Of a DNA stretch of 64,000 nt, positions 23,624 to 35,114 are shown piece after piece. The stretch spans positions 90,372 to 154,371 of the forward strand of contig CALGZX010000056.1 of NCBI GenBank assembly GCA_937934165.1, written 5' to 3'. The position numbers and the translations under genes are program-made. This DNA is from an uncultured Collinsella sp. (lineage in GTDB: Bacteria; Actinomycetota; Coriobacteriia; Coriobacteriales; Coriobacteriaceae). The notes beneath the pieces are model-generated. The model was not told the origin of the DNA, ran no database searches, and saw nothing but the letters and a program-made list of their open reading frames with translations. Numbering within the stretch: the first letter of the stretch is position 1; each line of letters starts with the position of its first letter.

Positions 23624-26365
23624 TTACTCGTCAAGGAGATCTTCCGGCATGTCGTTGCCGTCGCCTAGATCGACAGGGGTTTCTTCGGGGGCGGAGCCGT
23701 TTTCTATGGCTTCGCCTTCGGGCCTCTCTTTGGCGGCCGTCATGCGGGCCACGGCGCAGATGCGGTCGTTGTCGTCGACGGTCATCATCTTGACGCCCTG
23801 GGTGGCGCGGCCGGTCTGGCTGATCTCGTCGGTCTTGACGCGAATGACCGTCGCGCCCTCCGTCACGATGAACAGCTCGTGCTGCGGGCCCACCGTCTTC
23901 ATGGCCGCGAGGTTACCCTTACGCTCGGTCATTTGAATGGTGTAGACGCCCTGACCGCCGCGATTCTGCTCCGGGTAGTCCGCGACCGGCGTGCGCTTGC
24001 CGTAGCCGCGCTCGGTGATGACGAATAGATCGCCGTTGCCGTTAGTGACTTCCATGCCCAGAACGCTCACGCCGTCCTTCAGACCGATACCGCGAACGCC
24101 GCTGGTATCGCGGCCGGTGGCGCGCACCTGCTCCTCGGAGAACATGATCGCCTTGCCCGCGGTGGTGGCCAGGATAATCTTGTCGCCCTCGCGCACGCGG
24201 CGCACGTTCAGCAGCGCGTCGTCGTCACGCAGATTGATAGCGATCAGGCCGTCGCGACGGCTGCGGTCATATGCGCTCATCACGGTCTTTTTGACCATGC
24301 CACTCTTGGTGGCAAACATCAGGTACTCGTCGGCCGGGAACTCGCGGCAGCTGATGACGCTCGCGATCTTCTCGCCTTCCTCGAAGGGCAGCAGGTTGAC
24401 GATCGCGGTACCGCGCGCCTGGCGCGTACCCACCGGCAGCTCGTGCACCTTCAGGCGATAGACCTTGCCCTTGCTCGAGAAGAACAGCACGTACTCGTGC
24501 GTGGACGCGATGAACATCTCATCGATAACGTCGTCCTCTTTGAGGTTGACGCCCGACACGCCCTTGCCACCGCGCTTCTGGGCACGGTAGGCAGCCACTG
24601 GGATACGCTTAACGTAGCCGGTGTGGGTGATGGTCACGACCATATCCTCGTCGGCGATGAGGTCCTCGACATCCAGGTCCTTCTCAACCTGGCTGATTTC
24701 GGTACGGCGCTTGTCGCCAAACTTCTTGGAGATCTCGCGCATCTCTTCCTTGATGACGCCCAGAATCTTCTCCTCGTGCGCCAGCAGGTCCTCGTAGTAG
24801 GCGATGGCGCGGCGCAGGCCGTCCAACTCTTCTTGGATCTTGTCGCGCTCCAGGCCGGTCAGGCGGCGCAGCTTCATCTCGAGGATGGCCGTGGTCTGCT
24901 CGGGCGTAAAGCCAAAGCGTTCGATCAGTCGGCTGCTGGCCTCGGAGTCGGTCTGCGAGGAGCGGATGATGCTGATGACCTCGTCGATATGGTCAAGGGC
25001 CATCAGGTAGCCCTCGAGGATATGCGCGCGGGCCTGGGCCTTCTTAAGGTCGAAGCGGGTGCGGCGGGTGACGACGTCGACCTGGTGGTCGATGTAGTGC
25101 TGCAGCATCTCGCGCAGGCTCAGGCATTTGGGAACGCCGTTGACGAGTGCCAGGTTGTTGGCGCCAAAGGTCGTCTGCAGCGAGGTGTACTTATACAGGT
25201 TGTTGAGCACGACCTGCGGAATGACGCCCTTCTTGAGCTCGATGACCAGACGGATGCCCTTCTGGTTGGACTCATCGCGCATATCCGAGATGCCCTCAAT
25301 GCGCTTGTCGTTGACGAGTTGGGCGATCTTCTCCTGCAGGGTACCCTTGTTGACCATGTAGGGAATCTCGGTAAAGACCAGGCGGCTGCGGCCGGTCTTG
25401 GTGGACTCCACATGTGCCTTGGCACGCACGGTAATGGAGCCGCGGCCGGTCTCGTAGCTCTGCTTAATGCCGGCGCTGCCCATGATGATGGCGCCGGTGG
25501 GGAAGTCCGGACCGGGCATGATCTGCATGAGCTCGTCGACGGTGGCGTCGGGGTTGTCGATCAGGTAGCAGGTGGCCTCGATCGCCTCGGTGAGGTTATG
25601 CGGGGCGATGTTGGTGGCCATGCCGACGGCGATGCCCTGGCTGCCGTTGACCAGCAGGTTGGGGAAGCGCGCAGGCAGTGCCACGGGCTCGGCGAGCGAT
25701 TCGTCGTAGTTGGGCTGCCAGTCGACGGTATCCTTCTGCAAGTCACGCAGCAGTTCCATGGCGGGCTTGGCCAGGCGGCTCTCGGTGTAACGCATGGCCG
25801 CCGCGCCGTCGCCATCGATGTTGCCGAAGTTGCCGTGACCGTCGATGAGCGGCGTGCGCATGGAGAACCACTGCGCCAGGCGGACCATGGCCTCGTAGAC
25901 CGCAGAGTCACCGTGCGGGTGGTACTTACCGATAACTTCGCCGACCGTCCAGGCCGACTTTTTGTGTGGGCGGTTGGGGTAGATGCCGCTCTCGTTCATC
26001 GCGTACAGGATGCGGCGGTGTACCGGCTTTAAGCCGTCGCGCACGTCCGGCAGGGCACGCGCTGTGATAACCGACATCGAATACTCGATGAACGACTGCT
26101 TCATCTCGCGACCGAACTCCGAAATCTGGAGCTGGCCGCCGTTGATGTCCTCGCCGGCCGAGGCGCCACGGTCGACTTCGCCAAAACTCTCCTCGAGCTC
26201 GCCGTCGTCGTCCTCTTCCTCATCATCATCGGCATCGGGGTTATAGGCGTCCGGATCGCCGTCCTCGCCCTGCTCAGCACGGGCAAGCAGGCGCTTCAGA
26301 TCATCGGGCATACCGGCATCGCCGGCCTCGTCCATACCCTCGTTATTGTTGATATCGTCTGCCAC
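23624..26365 (-). CDS. gyrA: DNA gyrase subunit A
   Basis: GyrA cuts and rejoins DNA in the gyrase tetramer. The 913-residue product has the catalytic Tyr193 in [10 protein letters not shown], the quinolone region [12 protein letters not shown] (Ser154 and Glu158, a sensitive-looking state), and a C-terminal wrapping domain with the GyrA box in [10 protein letters not shown]. It begins with an unusual acidic extension of about 80 residues ([17 protein letters not shown]) before [20 protein letters not shown]. The start is GTG with GAGGAGG upstream. gyrB precedes it by 11 bases. Confidence 0.98.
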   Translation of the reverse strand: MADDINNNEGMDEAGDAGMPDDLKRLLARAEQGEDGDPDAYNPDADDDEEEDDDGELEESFGEVDRGASAGEDINGGQLQISEFGREMKQSFIEYSMSVITARALPDVRDGLKPVHRRILYAMNESGIYPNRPHKKSAWTVGEVIGKYHPHGDSAVYEAMVRLAQWFSMRTPLIDGHGNFGNIDGDGAAAMRYTESRLAKPAMELLRDLQKDTVDWQPNYDESLAEPVALPARFPNLLVNGSQGIAVGMATNIAPHNLTEAIEATCYLIDNPDATVDELMQIMPGPDFPTGAIIMGSAGIKQSYETGRGSITVRAKAHVESTKTGRSRLVFTEIPYMVNKGTLQEKIAQLVNDKRIEGISDMRDESNQKGIRLVIELKKGVIPQVVLNNLYKYTSLQTTFGANNLALVNGVPKCLSLREMLQHYIDHQVDVVTRRTRFDLKKAQARAHILEGYLMALDHIDEVISIIRSSQTDSEASSRLIERFGFTPEQTTAILEMKLRRLTGLERDKIQEELDGLRRAIAYYEDLLAHEEKILGVIKEEMREISKKFGDKRRTEISQVEKDLDVEDLIADEDMVVTITHTGYVKRIPVAAYRAQKRGGKGVSGVNLKEDDVIDEMFIASTHEYVLFFSSKGKVYRLKVHELPVGTRQARGTAIVNLLPFEEGEKIASVISCREFPADEYLMFATKSGMVKKTVMSAYDRSRRDGLIAINLRDDDALLNVRRVREGDKIILATTAGKAIMFSEEQVRATGRDTSGVRGIGLKDGVSVLGMEVTNGNGDLFVITERGYGKRTPVADYPEQNRGGQGVYTIQMTERKGNLAAMKTVGPQHELFIVTEGATVIRVKTDEISQTGRATQGVKMMTVDDNDRICAVARMTAAKERPEGEAIENGSAPEETPVDLGDGNDMPEDLLDE

Positions 26366-26376
26366 GTTACCTCCTC

Positions 26377-28449
<2,073 letters not shown>

Positions 28450-28455
28450 TTATCG

Positions 28456-28485
28456 TAAAAAAATACCCTCGGGAACGAGGGTATT
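28456..28485 (-). terminator. terminator after dciA
   Basis: AATACCCTCG (28462-28471) pairs with CGAGGGTATT (28476-28485); minus-strand readout continues TTTTT. It separates recF-dciA from gyrB. Confidence 0.9.
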
Positions 28486-28512
28486 TGGCTCTACAAGGCC
28501 ACCAGATGCGAT

Positions 28513-29076
28513 TTAAGGCTCTTTTTTGCTTTGCACGCCCTTGGCCCACTCGGCACTGGCTCTCATGGCGTTCTCGAGGGCCTCGCGCAGGTTTCGGTCT
28601 TCGATGGGCGCCACTTGGCACTCAATCTCGGTGCGCTCGGCATCGCTGAGGTCGGCGTGCGGGGCCGGCGGGCGCTCGGTCGTCGCCGGGCGCAGGCGCT
28701 CCTTGGCGGCGGGTGGCGTGTGACCGGGCGCGGTGGTTTTGAACACCAGGCCGTCCACATGCGCACCGGCGCGCTCCATACGCGCGCGGATGATCTCGCG
28801 CAACAGCGTCATTTCCTGCGTCCACGAGGGCGAGTCGAGATATACCAGCAGCTCATTGGACTCGGGCAGGTAGCGCAGACCCGTCACATGCCGCCCCTCG
28901 CGCGTGCCCGAGCACACCGCATTCCACGCGCGATAGACCGCACGAGATTCCTCTGCAGCCTCCATCTGCGCGCGGCGCTCAGGTGTCGCGGCCGCCAGGA
29001 TGCGCTGACGCTCTGCGTTCAAAAATCCACTGAAGGCAACCGTTTCGCTCTCGCGCTCGTAATTAGCACGTCTCAC
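28513..29076 (-). CDS. DciA-like (DUF721) protein
   Basis: A 187-residue protein in the place where DUF721/DciA genes occur, between recF and gyrB in Actinobacteria. The core (VYRAWNAVCSGTREGRHVTG, LLVYLDSPSWTQEMTLLREI) matches the KH-like DUF721 domain, in which a conserved Trp follows the first strand. DciA loads or assists DnaB helicase in bacteria without DnaC. The start is GTG and overlaps the end of recF by 14 bases, so translation is coupled. A long basic, Pro-rich tail follows the domain. Confidence 0.8.
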   Translation of the reverse strand: MRRANYERESETVAFSGFLNAERQRILAAATPERRAQMEAAEESRAVYRAWNAVCSGTREGRHVTGLRYLPESNELLVYLDSPSWTQEMTLLREIIRARMERAGAHVDGLVFKTTAPGHTPPAAKERLRPATTERPPAPHADLSDAERTEIECQVAPIEDRNLREALENAMRASAEWAKGVQSKKEP

Positions 29077-30169
29077 CCATGCTCACCACCTTGGCTCGAT
29101 CAAGCAGGTCATCGGTAAAATACCCCAGGTTGGTCGTGGTTATGACCGTCTGGATATCATCGCCGATCAGCCGCAGAAAAGCACCGCGGCGTTCGCCGTC
29201 AAGTTCGCTCATCACGTCGTCCAAAAGCAGCAACGGGGCGGTGCCCAGGACATCGCGAGCCACGGCCACCTCCGCCACCTTCCAGGCCAGAACCAACGTT
29301 CGCTGCTGACCTTGGCTGGCAAATGAACGGGCGGAGCGACCCGCCACGGTAAACTCAATCTCGTCGCGATGCGGTCCCACCAACGTCACGCCGCGGCGAA
29401 TTTCCTCGTCGGCGTGCTCATCAAGGGCAGCCAGCATGCGCTCGTACGCCCAGCCCTTCAGCTCTTCGCGATCATCGACCTGGGGCAAATCCCCCAGCGT
29501 GGACGTATAGGTCACGTTGGCAGCCTCACCGGATGCCACTTGCCCGTAGGCAGTGTGTACATGGCCCGTCAGCCGGTCGAGCAGAGCCAACCGGTGCACG
29601 AGCAGGGCCGAGCCCGCGCGGGCAATCGAATCGTTCCACGCGCCGAGCATCTCGCGGCAGCACCAGGTCTCCTTGAGCAGGGCGTTACGCTGGGTCACGC
29701 AGCGTCCATAGGTGCTCGCAAGATCGGCATAACGTGCGCTCAGCTGCATGCCAAAGTCATCGAGGGCGGCGCGGCGCACACTGGCGCCTCGCTTAACCAT
29801 GTCCAGATGGTCGGGGCAAAACAGCACGCTCGGCAGAGCCCCGCGCACACCGGCGGCAGAGCACCTCTTGCCGTTGCGGCTAAACGAGCGCTTACCGTCC
29901 TCCACGCTCAATCCCATATCAAGCACGCGGCCGTCGCCATCGAGCCTCAGCTCGACCTTGCACGAGCCCACGCCATCATGGACGAGCTCGGCTGCGGTCG
30001 GATGCCTAAACGAGGCGCCGCTCGTCAGCAGCTGCAGCGCCTCTATGAGATTGGTCTTTCCCGCCGCGTTGGGTCCCGCAAGTATCGTCACGCCCTCGTC
30101 CAGGGCAAGGCGATAACTATCGAAGCTGCGGTAGTGCGCGACGGAAAGATCGCGGGCGAACATGGTCAT
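29063..30169 (-). CDS. recF: DNA replication and repair protein RecF
   Basis: An SMC-like ATPase that helps load RecA at gaps. The product (368 residues from 30169) has LSVAHYRSFDSYRLALDEGV, Walker A GPNAAGKTN, the RecF signature (FASQGQQRTLVLAWKVAEV) and Walker B LLLLDDVMSELD. The open frame extends far upstream into dnaN in another frame; the family start is MTMFARDL or MFARDL (30163), and neither has a good ribosome site, as expected if translation is coupled to dnaN 10 bases upstream. Confidence 0.95.
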   Translation of the reverse strand: MTMFARDLSVAHYRSFDSYRLALDEGVTILAGPNAAGKTNLIEALQLLTSGASFRHPTAAELVHDGVGSCKVELRLDGDGRVLDMGLSVEDGKRSFSRNGKRCSAAGVRGALPSVLFCPDHLDMVKRGASVRRAALDDFGMQLSARYADLASTYGRCVTQRNALLKETWCCREMLGAWNDSIARAGSALLVHRLALLDRLTGHVHTAYGQVASGEAANVTYTSTLGDLPQVDDREELKGWAYERMLAALDEHADEEIRRGVTLVGPHRDEIEFTVAGRSARSFASQGQQRTLVLAWKVAEVAVARDVLGTAPLLLLDDVMSELDGERRGAFLRLIGDDIQTVITTTNLGYFTDDLLDRAKVVSMGETC

Positions 30170-30179
30170 AGGGCGGTTA

Positions 30180-31283
30180 CTAGATGCGGACCGGCATAAC
30201 CAGGTACAGGTAGTTGATCTTGTCGTAGGACTTGAAGATGCCCGCCTGCGAGTAGCTCTTGAGCTCCAGCGTGATCTCCTTCTCCTTGGACAGGGCATTG
30301 AGGCAGCCAAAGATGTAGTGGTAGTTGAAGGCGATGGTGCCCGACTCGCCCTCGGCCTCGACATCGATCGTCTCCTGCGCAAGGTCCTGGTCATTGGAAA
30401 TGGAGGACAGGCCCATCTGCCCGTTCTCGACATCGATCTCGAACTTGACGGCGGGGTTGGCGCTCGCGATAACGGCCACGCGCTTGAGGGCGGCGTTAAA
30501 GGCGGCGACGTCGATCTTGACGCTCGTCACGCACGAATCGGGGATGAGCTGCTTGTAGTTGGGGTACATGCCCTCGATACGGCGCGACACGTAGGTGGTG
30601 TTGCCGGCCTCGAAGACGACCTGGGTGTCGGTAGCCCCGATCATGATGGTCGCCTGGCTGGCCATGATGTTCAGCGCGTCGTTAAAGGCGTCGGCCGGAA
30701 CGTTGAGTTCAAAGGAGCCCTCGAGAGTCGAGGTCTCGACCTGCGTATCGCACACGGCCAAGCGGAAGGAATCGGTCGCCACCAGGCGCACGGTGTTGTT
30801 CTCGACCTTCATGTGCACGCCACCCAGAATGGGGCGGGCCTTGTCGGTCGAGGTGACGCGCCACACGCGGCCGACCATTTCGGACAAGATATCGGTCGGC
30901 AGCTCCACGGCACTCTCGATGGCATAGGCCGGAAACTCGGGGAAGTCATTGACATCGAGCGTGTTCAGGCGGAAAGAGCTCTTCTCGCAACCAATCAGCA
31001 CCTGGCGCTCGGACAGCTCAAAGGTGACCGGGGCATCGGGGAGGGTCTTGGTGATATTGGAGAGCATCTTACAGGGGATAACCATCTCACCCTCTTCTTC
31101 GACATGCGCCGCGATGCGATGACGGATCGAGATGGTGTAGTTAGAGGTCTGGAATTCCAAGATGCCGTCTTGCGCCTTGACGAGCACGCCCGACAGGATG
31201 GGAAGGGTGGACGCCGAAGCGACACCCTTCATAACGACGCCGATGGCTTGTGTAAGCGAGCTCTGGCTGACGGTGAACTTCAT
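30180..31283 (-). CDS. dnaN: DNA polymerase III sliding clamp (beta subunit)
   Basis: A 367-residue clamp beginning MKFTVSQSSLTQAIGVVMKG, with three repeated domains and the C-terminal MPVRI end that is typical (MPMRL in E. coli). It forms the ring that holds polymerase on DNA. AAAGG precedes the ATG at some distance. The 238 bases before it carry origin-like elements. Confidence 0.97.
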   Translation of the reverse strand: MKFTVSQSSLTQAIGVVMKGVASASTLPILSGVLVKAQDGILEFQTSNYTISIRHRIAAHVEEEGEMVIPCKMLSNITKTLPDAPVTFELSERQVLIGCEKSSFRLNTLDVNDFPEFPAYAIESAVELPTDILSEMVGRVWRVTSTDKARPILGGVHMKVENNTVRLVATDSFRLAVCDTQVETSTLEGSFELNVPADAFNDALNIMASQATIMIGATDTQVVFEAGNTTYVSRRIEGMYPNYKQLIPDSCVTSVKIDVAAFNAALKRVAVIASANPAVKFEIDVENGQMGLSSISNDQDLAQETIDVEAEGESGTIAFNYHYIFGCLNALSKEKEITLELKSYSQAGIFKSYDKINYLYLVMPVRI

Positions 31284-31315
31284 CTTTTAATACCTTTCTT
31301 TAGATATAAATATCT

Positions 31316-31351
31316 TAATAATAGTAATAGCACTGACGAAACTGTTGATTA
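31316..31351. other. origin element: DnaA-trio run beside a DnaA-box-like site
   Basis: TAATAATAGTAATAG (31316-31330) is five trinucleotides that read 3'-GAT-AAT-GAT-AAT-AAT away from a box-like TAATCAACA on the minus strand (31343-31351), with a 12-base spacer. This is the arrangement of the basal unwinding system described in Bacillus subtilis. AT-rich DNA continues to 31285. Confidence 0.55.
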
Positions 31352-31415
31352 CTCCCAAAGACGCAGGTCAGACCCAGAAAGAGAATCGACAGCAACCTGT
31401 GTGCAACGAGGGTGG

Positions 31416-31506
31416 TTTTCCACGTTCAAAACCTGCGCAAAACTTTTCACCACCGCGGGTTGGGTTTTAGACACCTTATGCCCATGGTTTCGACAAGTTT
31501 TCAACA
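31416..31506. other. further DnaA-box-like 9-mers in the dnaA-dnaN gap
   Basis: TTTTCCACG (31416-31424), TTTTCACCA (31444-31452) and TTTTCAACA (31498-31506), all on the plus strand. They resemble TTATCCACA with one to three changes; TTTTCAACA also occurs twice upstream of the GHKL gene. Confidence 0.45.
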
Positions 31507-31521
31507 GGTGTCTCTATTTCC

Positions 31522-33246
31522 CTACGAGCGCAGTGTAATTTTATCGCGCAGCGATTTGAGGTCTTCGGTGACGGTACGGTCTTCCTGGATCATCTTCTGG
31601 ACCTTTTTGTAGCTCGTGCTGACGGTCGAGTGGTTGCGGTTGCCAAATTCGGCGCCCACCGCCGTGGTCGTCATCTCGCACATCTCGATGGCCAGGTAGA
31701 TAGCGATATGGCGTGCTTTGGCGATATTGGCGTTGCGACGCGGGCCGATGAGCTCCTCGTGTGTCACGCCGTACTGCTCTTCGATGACGGACTGAACCGT
31801 CTGGACGTTGATCTTTTTGGCCGATGTGTCGAAGTACTGGCTGGCGATGGCGTCGATATCGTCAAAGGTGAGCTCCCCGCCCTCGCGCTCGCGGTCACCC
31901 GCCTCGCCGGCGCAGCGCTCGCAAAAGCTCTCGAGTTCGCGGATGTTGGTGCCCGAGACCTCGGCCATGTGTTTAAAGTGCTCGTCGGTCAGGTGCCCGC
32001 CGTCGCCCCCATAGGCCGCCAGTAGCGAGTCGTCGCCTGCCTCGGGAGCGGCGACGATGGTGTTCTCGTAATAGCGCTGCAAGATCTTGTATTTCATCTC
32101 GTAGCTGGGCTCTGCGACCAGGCAGAGCATGCCGGCGTTGAAGCGGCTGGTCAGACGCTCGTCCATGCTCAGGTCCTTGGGGGCGCGGTCTGCCGCGATG
32201 ACGACCTTCTTGTTGTTGCGGATGAACTCGTCCATGAGCTGGAAAAAGTAGTCCACGCTCGCGCGCTTGCCGATGATGTTTTGGATGTCATCGATGATGA
32301 GCACATCCACACCGTGGTACGCCTGCATGATGGGGGCGTTGCTCTTCTTTTGGCGGTCGAACTCGGTCATCAGGTCGTCCAGATATGCCTGGGAGTTGGC
32401 ATACTTGACCTTGATCTCGGGCGACTTCTCGGCGAGCTCGTTTTTGATGGCAAGCAACAGGTGCGTCTTGCCCAGGCCCGATTTGCCGTAGATGAACAGT
32501 GATGTGCATGTGCCGCGCTCGTCCGCGAGGGCGGCAAACTTGAGCGCCGAGCGATAGGCATGGCTGTTCTCGGGGCCGTAGACAAAGTTCTCAAAGGTAA
32601 ATTTTGAGTTCGCGGCGAGCGGGGCTCCATCCGTATTCTGCTCGGCCGGCACGGTCGGTGCTGGCACGGGTGAAGCGGGGGTCGCAGTTTGCGTGGATTT
32701 GGTCGGCGCTCCGCCCTTCATCTGGTTCATCATGCGACGAAAATCATCGGCCGAGAGCGTGTTCTTGATTGCAATGCCCGAATCCGCGCCCGCCGCTGCG
32801 TCGTGAGCGATGGGCATGTGCGTGACGGGTGCGTTCGTTGACGTCGCCGCCGCGGTCGGCAACGGTGCCATGGTTTCACGGGAAACATCGCTGTGCTGGT
32901 GCTCGATTGTCGACACGTCGCCTGCGGAGGCCGGCACCGCCGGGGAAGCAGCGGGAGCCGTGGCGGGCGCCGTTGCGGCGGCGGATTCCGTCGCGACGCC
33001 TTGCGGTGCCACGATGTCGAGCGCGATCGGTGCAAAGGCGATTTCTTCCAGATAAGCCTCAATAGTCGGCTGATGCTTTTTGAGCTGCGCGATGGCAAAG
33101 CGCGAGGGGGCCTCGATCGTGAGCGTATCTTCGGTCAGGCTTATGGCGCGCGATTGCCCCAGCATGTTGATGAGGCGTGCATCTTGGCCGTCGCGCTGGC
33201 AAAAGGCGATGGCATCCCCCAGGATGATGCTTGCTTCCTCGTCCAC
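31522..33246 (-). CDS. dnaA: chromosomal replication initiator DnaA
   Basis: A 574-residue DnaA, longer than the usual 450-500 because of a linker of about 120 residues rich in Ala/Pro/Thr (roughly 88-210). Domain III has Walker A GKSGLGKT (254-261), Walker B VLIIDD (315-320) and the Arg in LTSRF (368). Domain IV has ARHIAIYLA and the recognition helix GNRNHSTV (535-542), where most bacteria have GGRDHTTV. The start is GTG with GGGAGA upstream. It lies 15 bases after the GHKL gene, so they are probably cotranscribed. A parS-like sequence lies inside the linker coding region (32872-32887). Confidence 0.97.
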   Translation of the reverse strand: MDEEASIILGDAIAFCQRDGQDARLINMLGQSRAISLTEDTLTIEAPSRFAIAQLKKHQPTIEAYLEEIAFAPIALDIVAPQGVATESAAATAPATAPAASPAVPASAGDVSTIEHQHSDVSRETMAPLPTAAATSTNAPVTHMPIAHDAAAGADSGIAIKNTLSADDFRRMMNQMKGGAPTKSTQTATPASPVPAPTVPAEQNTDGAPLAANSKFTFENFVYGPENSHAYRSALKFAALADERGTCTSLFIYGKSGLGKTHLLLAIKNELAEKSPEIKVKYANSQAYLDDLMTEFDRQKKSNAPIMQAYHGVDVLIIDDIQNIIGKRASVDYFFQLMDEFIRNNKKVVIAADRAPKDLSMDERLTSRFNAGMLCLVAEPSYEMKYKILQRYYENTIVAAPEAGDDSLLAAYGGDGGHLTDEHFKHMAEVSGTNIRELESFCERCAGEAGDREREGGELTFDDIDAIASQYFDTSAKKINVQTVQSVIEEQYGVTHEELIGPRRNANIAKARHIAIYLAIEMCEMTTTAVGAEFGNRNHSTVSTSYKKVQKMIQEDRTVTEDLKSLRDKITLRS

Positions 33247-33261
33247 TGTCTCTCCCGTTCT

Positions 33262-34614
33262 TTAGCTCTGAGCTCGCACGCGAGCGGCGCCGAGTTCGGT
33301 CAGATGGTATTTCTGGCCATGTTTGATGACCAAGCCGGCCTGCGCCAAGTCATTGAGCGTGCGTGACCAAGTGGGGGCCGAGTTTCCAAACGCCCTCGCA
33401 AGATCGGTTGCGCCGCACGCTTGATTTTGCGCCAGATAGCCCAGCGCGGCGTTGCCGCGATCGCTTACGAACACGTCCGGTTGTGGCTGTGCATACTGAT
33501 TTGCTGCACTAGGATACATCATTTGAGCTGCTGGTTGTTGAGAACTCTGCATCGGCGGCATTTGCTGTTGAAAACTTTGAGGCCACTGTTGGTAAGGCTG
33601 CGGAGGCATCTGCTGGGCCCAGGGGTTGTACTGCTGCTGCGGCATCTGCTGGTACGGCTGCTGATATCCCTGCTGGTACTGCTGCGGGAACTGCTGGCCA
33701 TACCCCAGTGGCGGCATCTGCTGATATGGATATCCCTGTTGGTACGGCTGATAGCCCATTTTCTGGCCACCCGGTACCCCCGTCGCCTGCTGCATTGCTG
33801 CTGCATCCTGATCCGCCAGCGGCATGGCCTCTGGCATGTTTGGCGGCATCGACATCGATGCCGCCTGGGACTCTTGTGTAGGAAGCATTCCGGGCTGCTG
33901 CATCTGTCCCACGGGGGGCCGCATCTGCTGCGTTGCCATGGGCTGCTGCGCAAAAGCTCCCGGCAGGGGATATGTGGGCTGATCCGTCTCGGGCCGCACG
34001 GCAGCACCGCGTCCGCCGGCACGCTCGATTTCCTGTACGCGTTTAGGGTTCAGGCTTACCGTAACCACGGTGCCGTTGCCCATGTTGTCCTCGATGGATA
34101 CGGCACCGCCGGCGTTTTCCAAATACTCCTGCACCATGGGAAAACCTGCTCCGGTTCCACGGATATAGCGCTTCATCTTGCTGTTTGCGCTGGTAACGCC
34201 AAAGTCGAAAGCGCGCTCCTTGTCGTCGATGCCGGGTCCTTGATCAGCAAAGCGGATGGTGTCTCCGCCGTCCAGAATCGAGATGATGGGCTCGGCAAAG
34301 TGCGCGTGGATAAAGTTTTCGACAATCTCGCGGATGACCATGAGCGAGATATGGCCACCTTGTTCTTTCATGCACTGGTAGACGGTGTTGGTCGTCTCTT
34401 CCAAATACGTGCGGACATCTTGCGGATCAATGACGATCACACGCGGTGTCGACAGCATGTCGTCATAGACGGCAATGCGCGCGGCGTACATGGCTTTTGG
34501 CGCCTGCGTGGTCGTCTGCTCGCCTTCCGCACGCTCTTCGCGCACGCCGGTGATGTGCTCGTTGTCGGGTGCCGGGTCTCCGGAATCGACCATGGTGTAA
34601 AAGTCGTCAGACAT
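33262..34614 (-). CDS. GHKL-type ATPase with low-complexity linker and winged-helix C-terminus
   Basis: A 450-residue protein between the origin and dnaA. Residues about 85-190 form a histidine-kinase-like ATPase fold: N box REIVENFIHA (Asn100), G1 DQGPGID (124-130), G2 GTGAGFPMV (153-161). It has no His phosphoacceptor domain, so it resembles anti-sigma kinases or SpoIIAB more than a sensor. Residues about 200-385 are a low-complexity linker of Gln, Pro, Met, Tyr and Gly. Residues about 388-450 look like a winged helix (NAALGYLAQNQACGATDLAR, LAQAGLVIKHGQKYHLTELG). I know no named family with this order. Its own ribosome site is weak. Confidence 0.75.
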   Translation of the reverse strand: MSDDFYTMVDSGDPAPDNEHITGVREERAEGEQTTTQAPKAMYAARIAVYDDMLSTPRVIVIDPQDVRTYLEETTNTVYQCMKEQGGHISLMVIREIVENFIHAHFAEPIISILDGGDTIRFADQGPGIDDKERAFDFGVTSANSKMKRYIRGTGAGFPMVQEYLENAGGAVSIEDNMGNGTVVTVSLNPKRVQEIERAGGRGAAVRPETDQPTYPLPGAFAQQPMATQQMRPPVGQMQQPGMLPTQESQAASMSMPPNMPEAMPLADQDAAAMQQATGVPGGQKMGYQPYQQGYPYQQMPPLGYGQQFPQQYQQGYQQPYQQMPQQQYNPWAQQMPPQPYQQWPQSFQQQMPPMQSSQQPAAQMMYPSAANQYAQPQPDVFVSDRGNAALGYLAQNQACGATDLARAFGNSAPTWSRTLNDLAQAGLVIKHGQKYHLTELGAARVRAQS

Positions 34615-34687
34615 GCTGCTCGCAATCTTTCAAAAGGTTTCGAACAAATAGTAGCTCACCGTGCAATGTTTCTCATCTTTCGACAAC

Positions 34688-34781
34688 TTTTCAAAACCTG
34701 TTGAAAACTTTGGAAAACGGGCGAAAAGTTCTCAACATTGCCAACATGACCTGTTGAAAACTCGATGAAATATCGTGAAAA
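34688..34781. other. oriC: oriC region with clustered DnaA-box-like 9-mers
   Basis: Within 95 bases: TTTTCAAAA (+, 34688), TTTTCAACA (-, 34699-34707 and 34752-34760), TTTTCCAAA (-, 34709-34717), TTCTCAACA (+, 34729-34737), TTGCCAACA (+, 34738-34746) and TTTTCACGA (-, 34773-34781). The strand of core genes switches here from minus to plus. No gene is seen in the 34615-34959 gap. Confidence 0.6.
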
Positions 34782-34857
34782 GTTGCCATGCACCGCTAAA
34801 TCGAGCTTGGCTTATGGGGGAACCGTGTGAACTGCGCAACCTTTTACCTTTGATTTC

Positions 34858-34887
34858 TTGACATTTGAACATTGATTTCCCTACAAT
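34858..34887 (+). promoter_or_regulatory. promoter of rpmH
   Basis: Consensus TTGACA (34858-34863), 18-base spacer, TACAAT (34882-34887). Confidence 0.8.
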
Positions 34888-34959
34888 CTTCAAGCTCACG
34901 TGTCTATATCTGCGTCCGCGCCCCCGCGGACACTCGAAATGCAGCAGGAGGAACTTAAG

Positions 34960-35094
34960 ATGAAGCGTACGTATCAGCCTAATAAGCGTAAGCGTGCCAA
35001 GACCCATGGCTTCCGTGCCCGTATGGCCACTAAGGGTGGTCGTGCCGTGCTCGCCCGTCGTCGCGCCAAGGGCCGCAAGCGTCTCACTGTCTAG
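34960..35094 (+). CDS. rpmH: 50S ribosomal protein bL34
   Basis: A 44-residue, very basic protein, [20 protein letters not shown], the invariant bL34 sequence pattern. AGGAGG is seven bases before the ATG; an upstream ATG at 34900 in the same frame is within the leader. First gene of the conserved origin-side group rpmH-rnpA-yidD-yidC-jag. Confidence 0.97.
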   Translation: MKRTYQPNKRKRAKTHGFRARMATKGGRAVLARRRAKGRKRLTV

Positions 35095-35114
35095 CAGCGA
35101 TACACACATCTCGC

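Noticed and set aside
25885..25920. Quinolone resistance change in gyrA
   Set aside because: The region reads [12 protein letters not shown] with Ser and an acidic residue at the two key sites, as in sensitive strains of many Gram-positives.
24443..26032. Long plus-strand open frame opposite gyrA
   Set aside because: Antisense shadow; no homology and no start signals.
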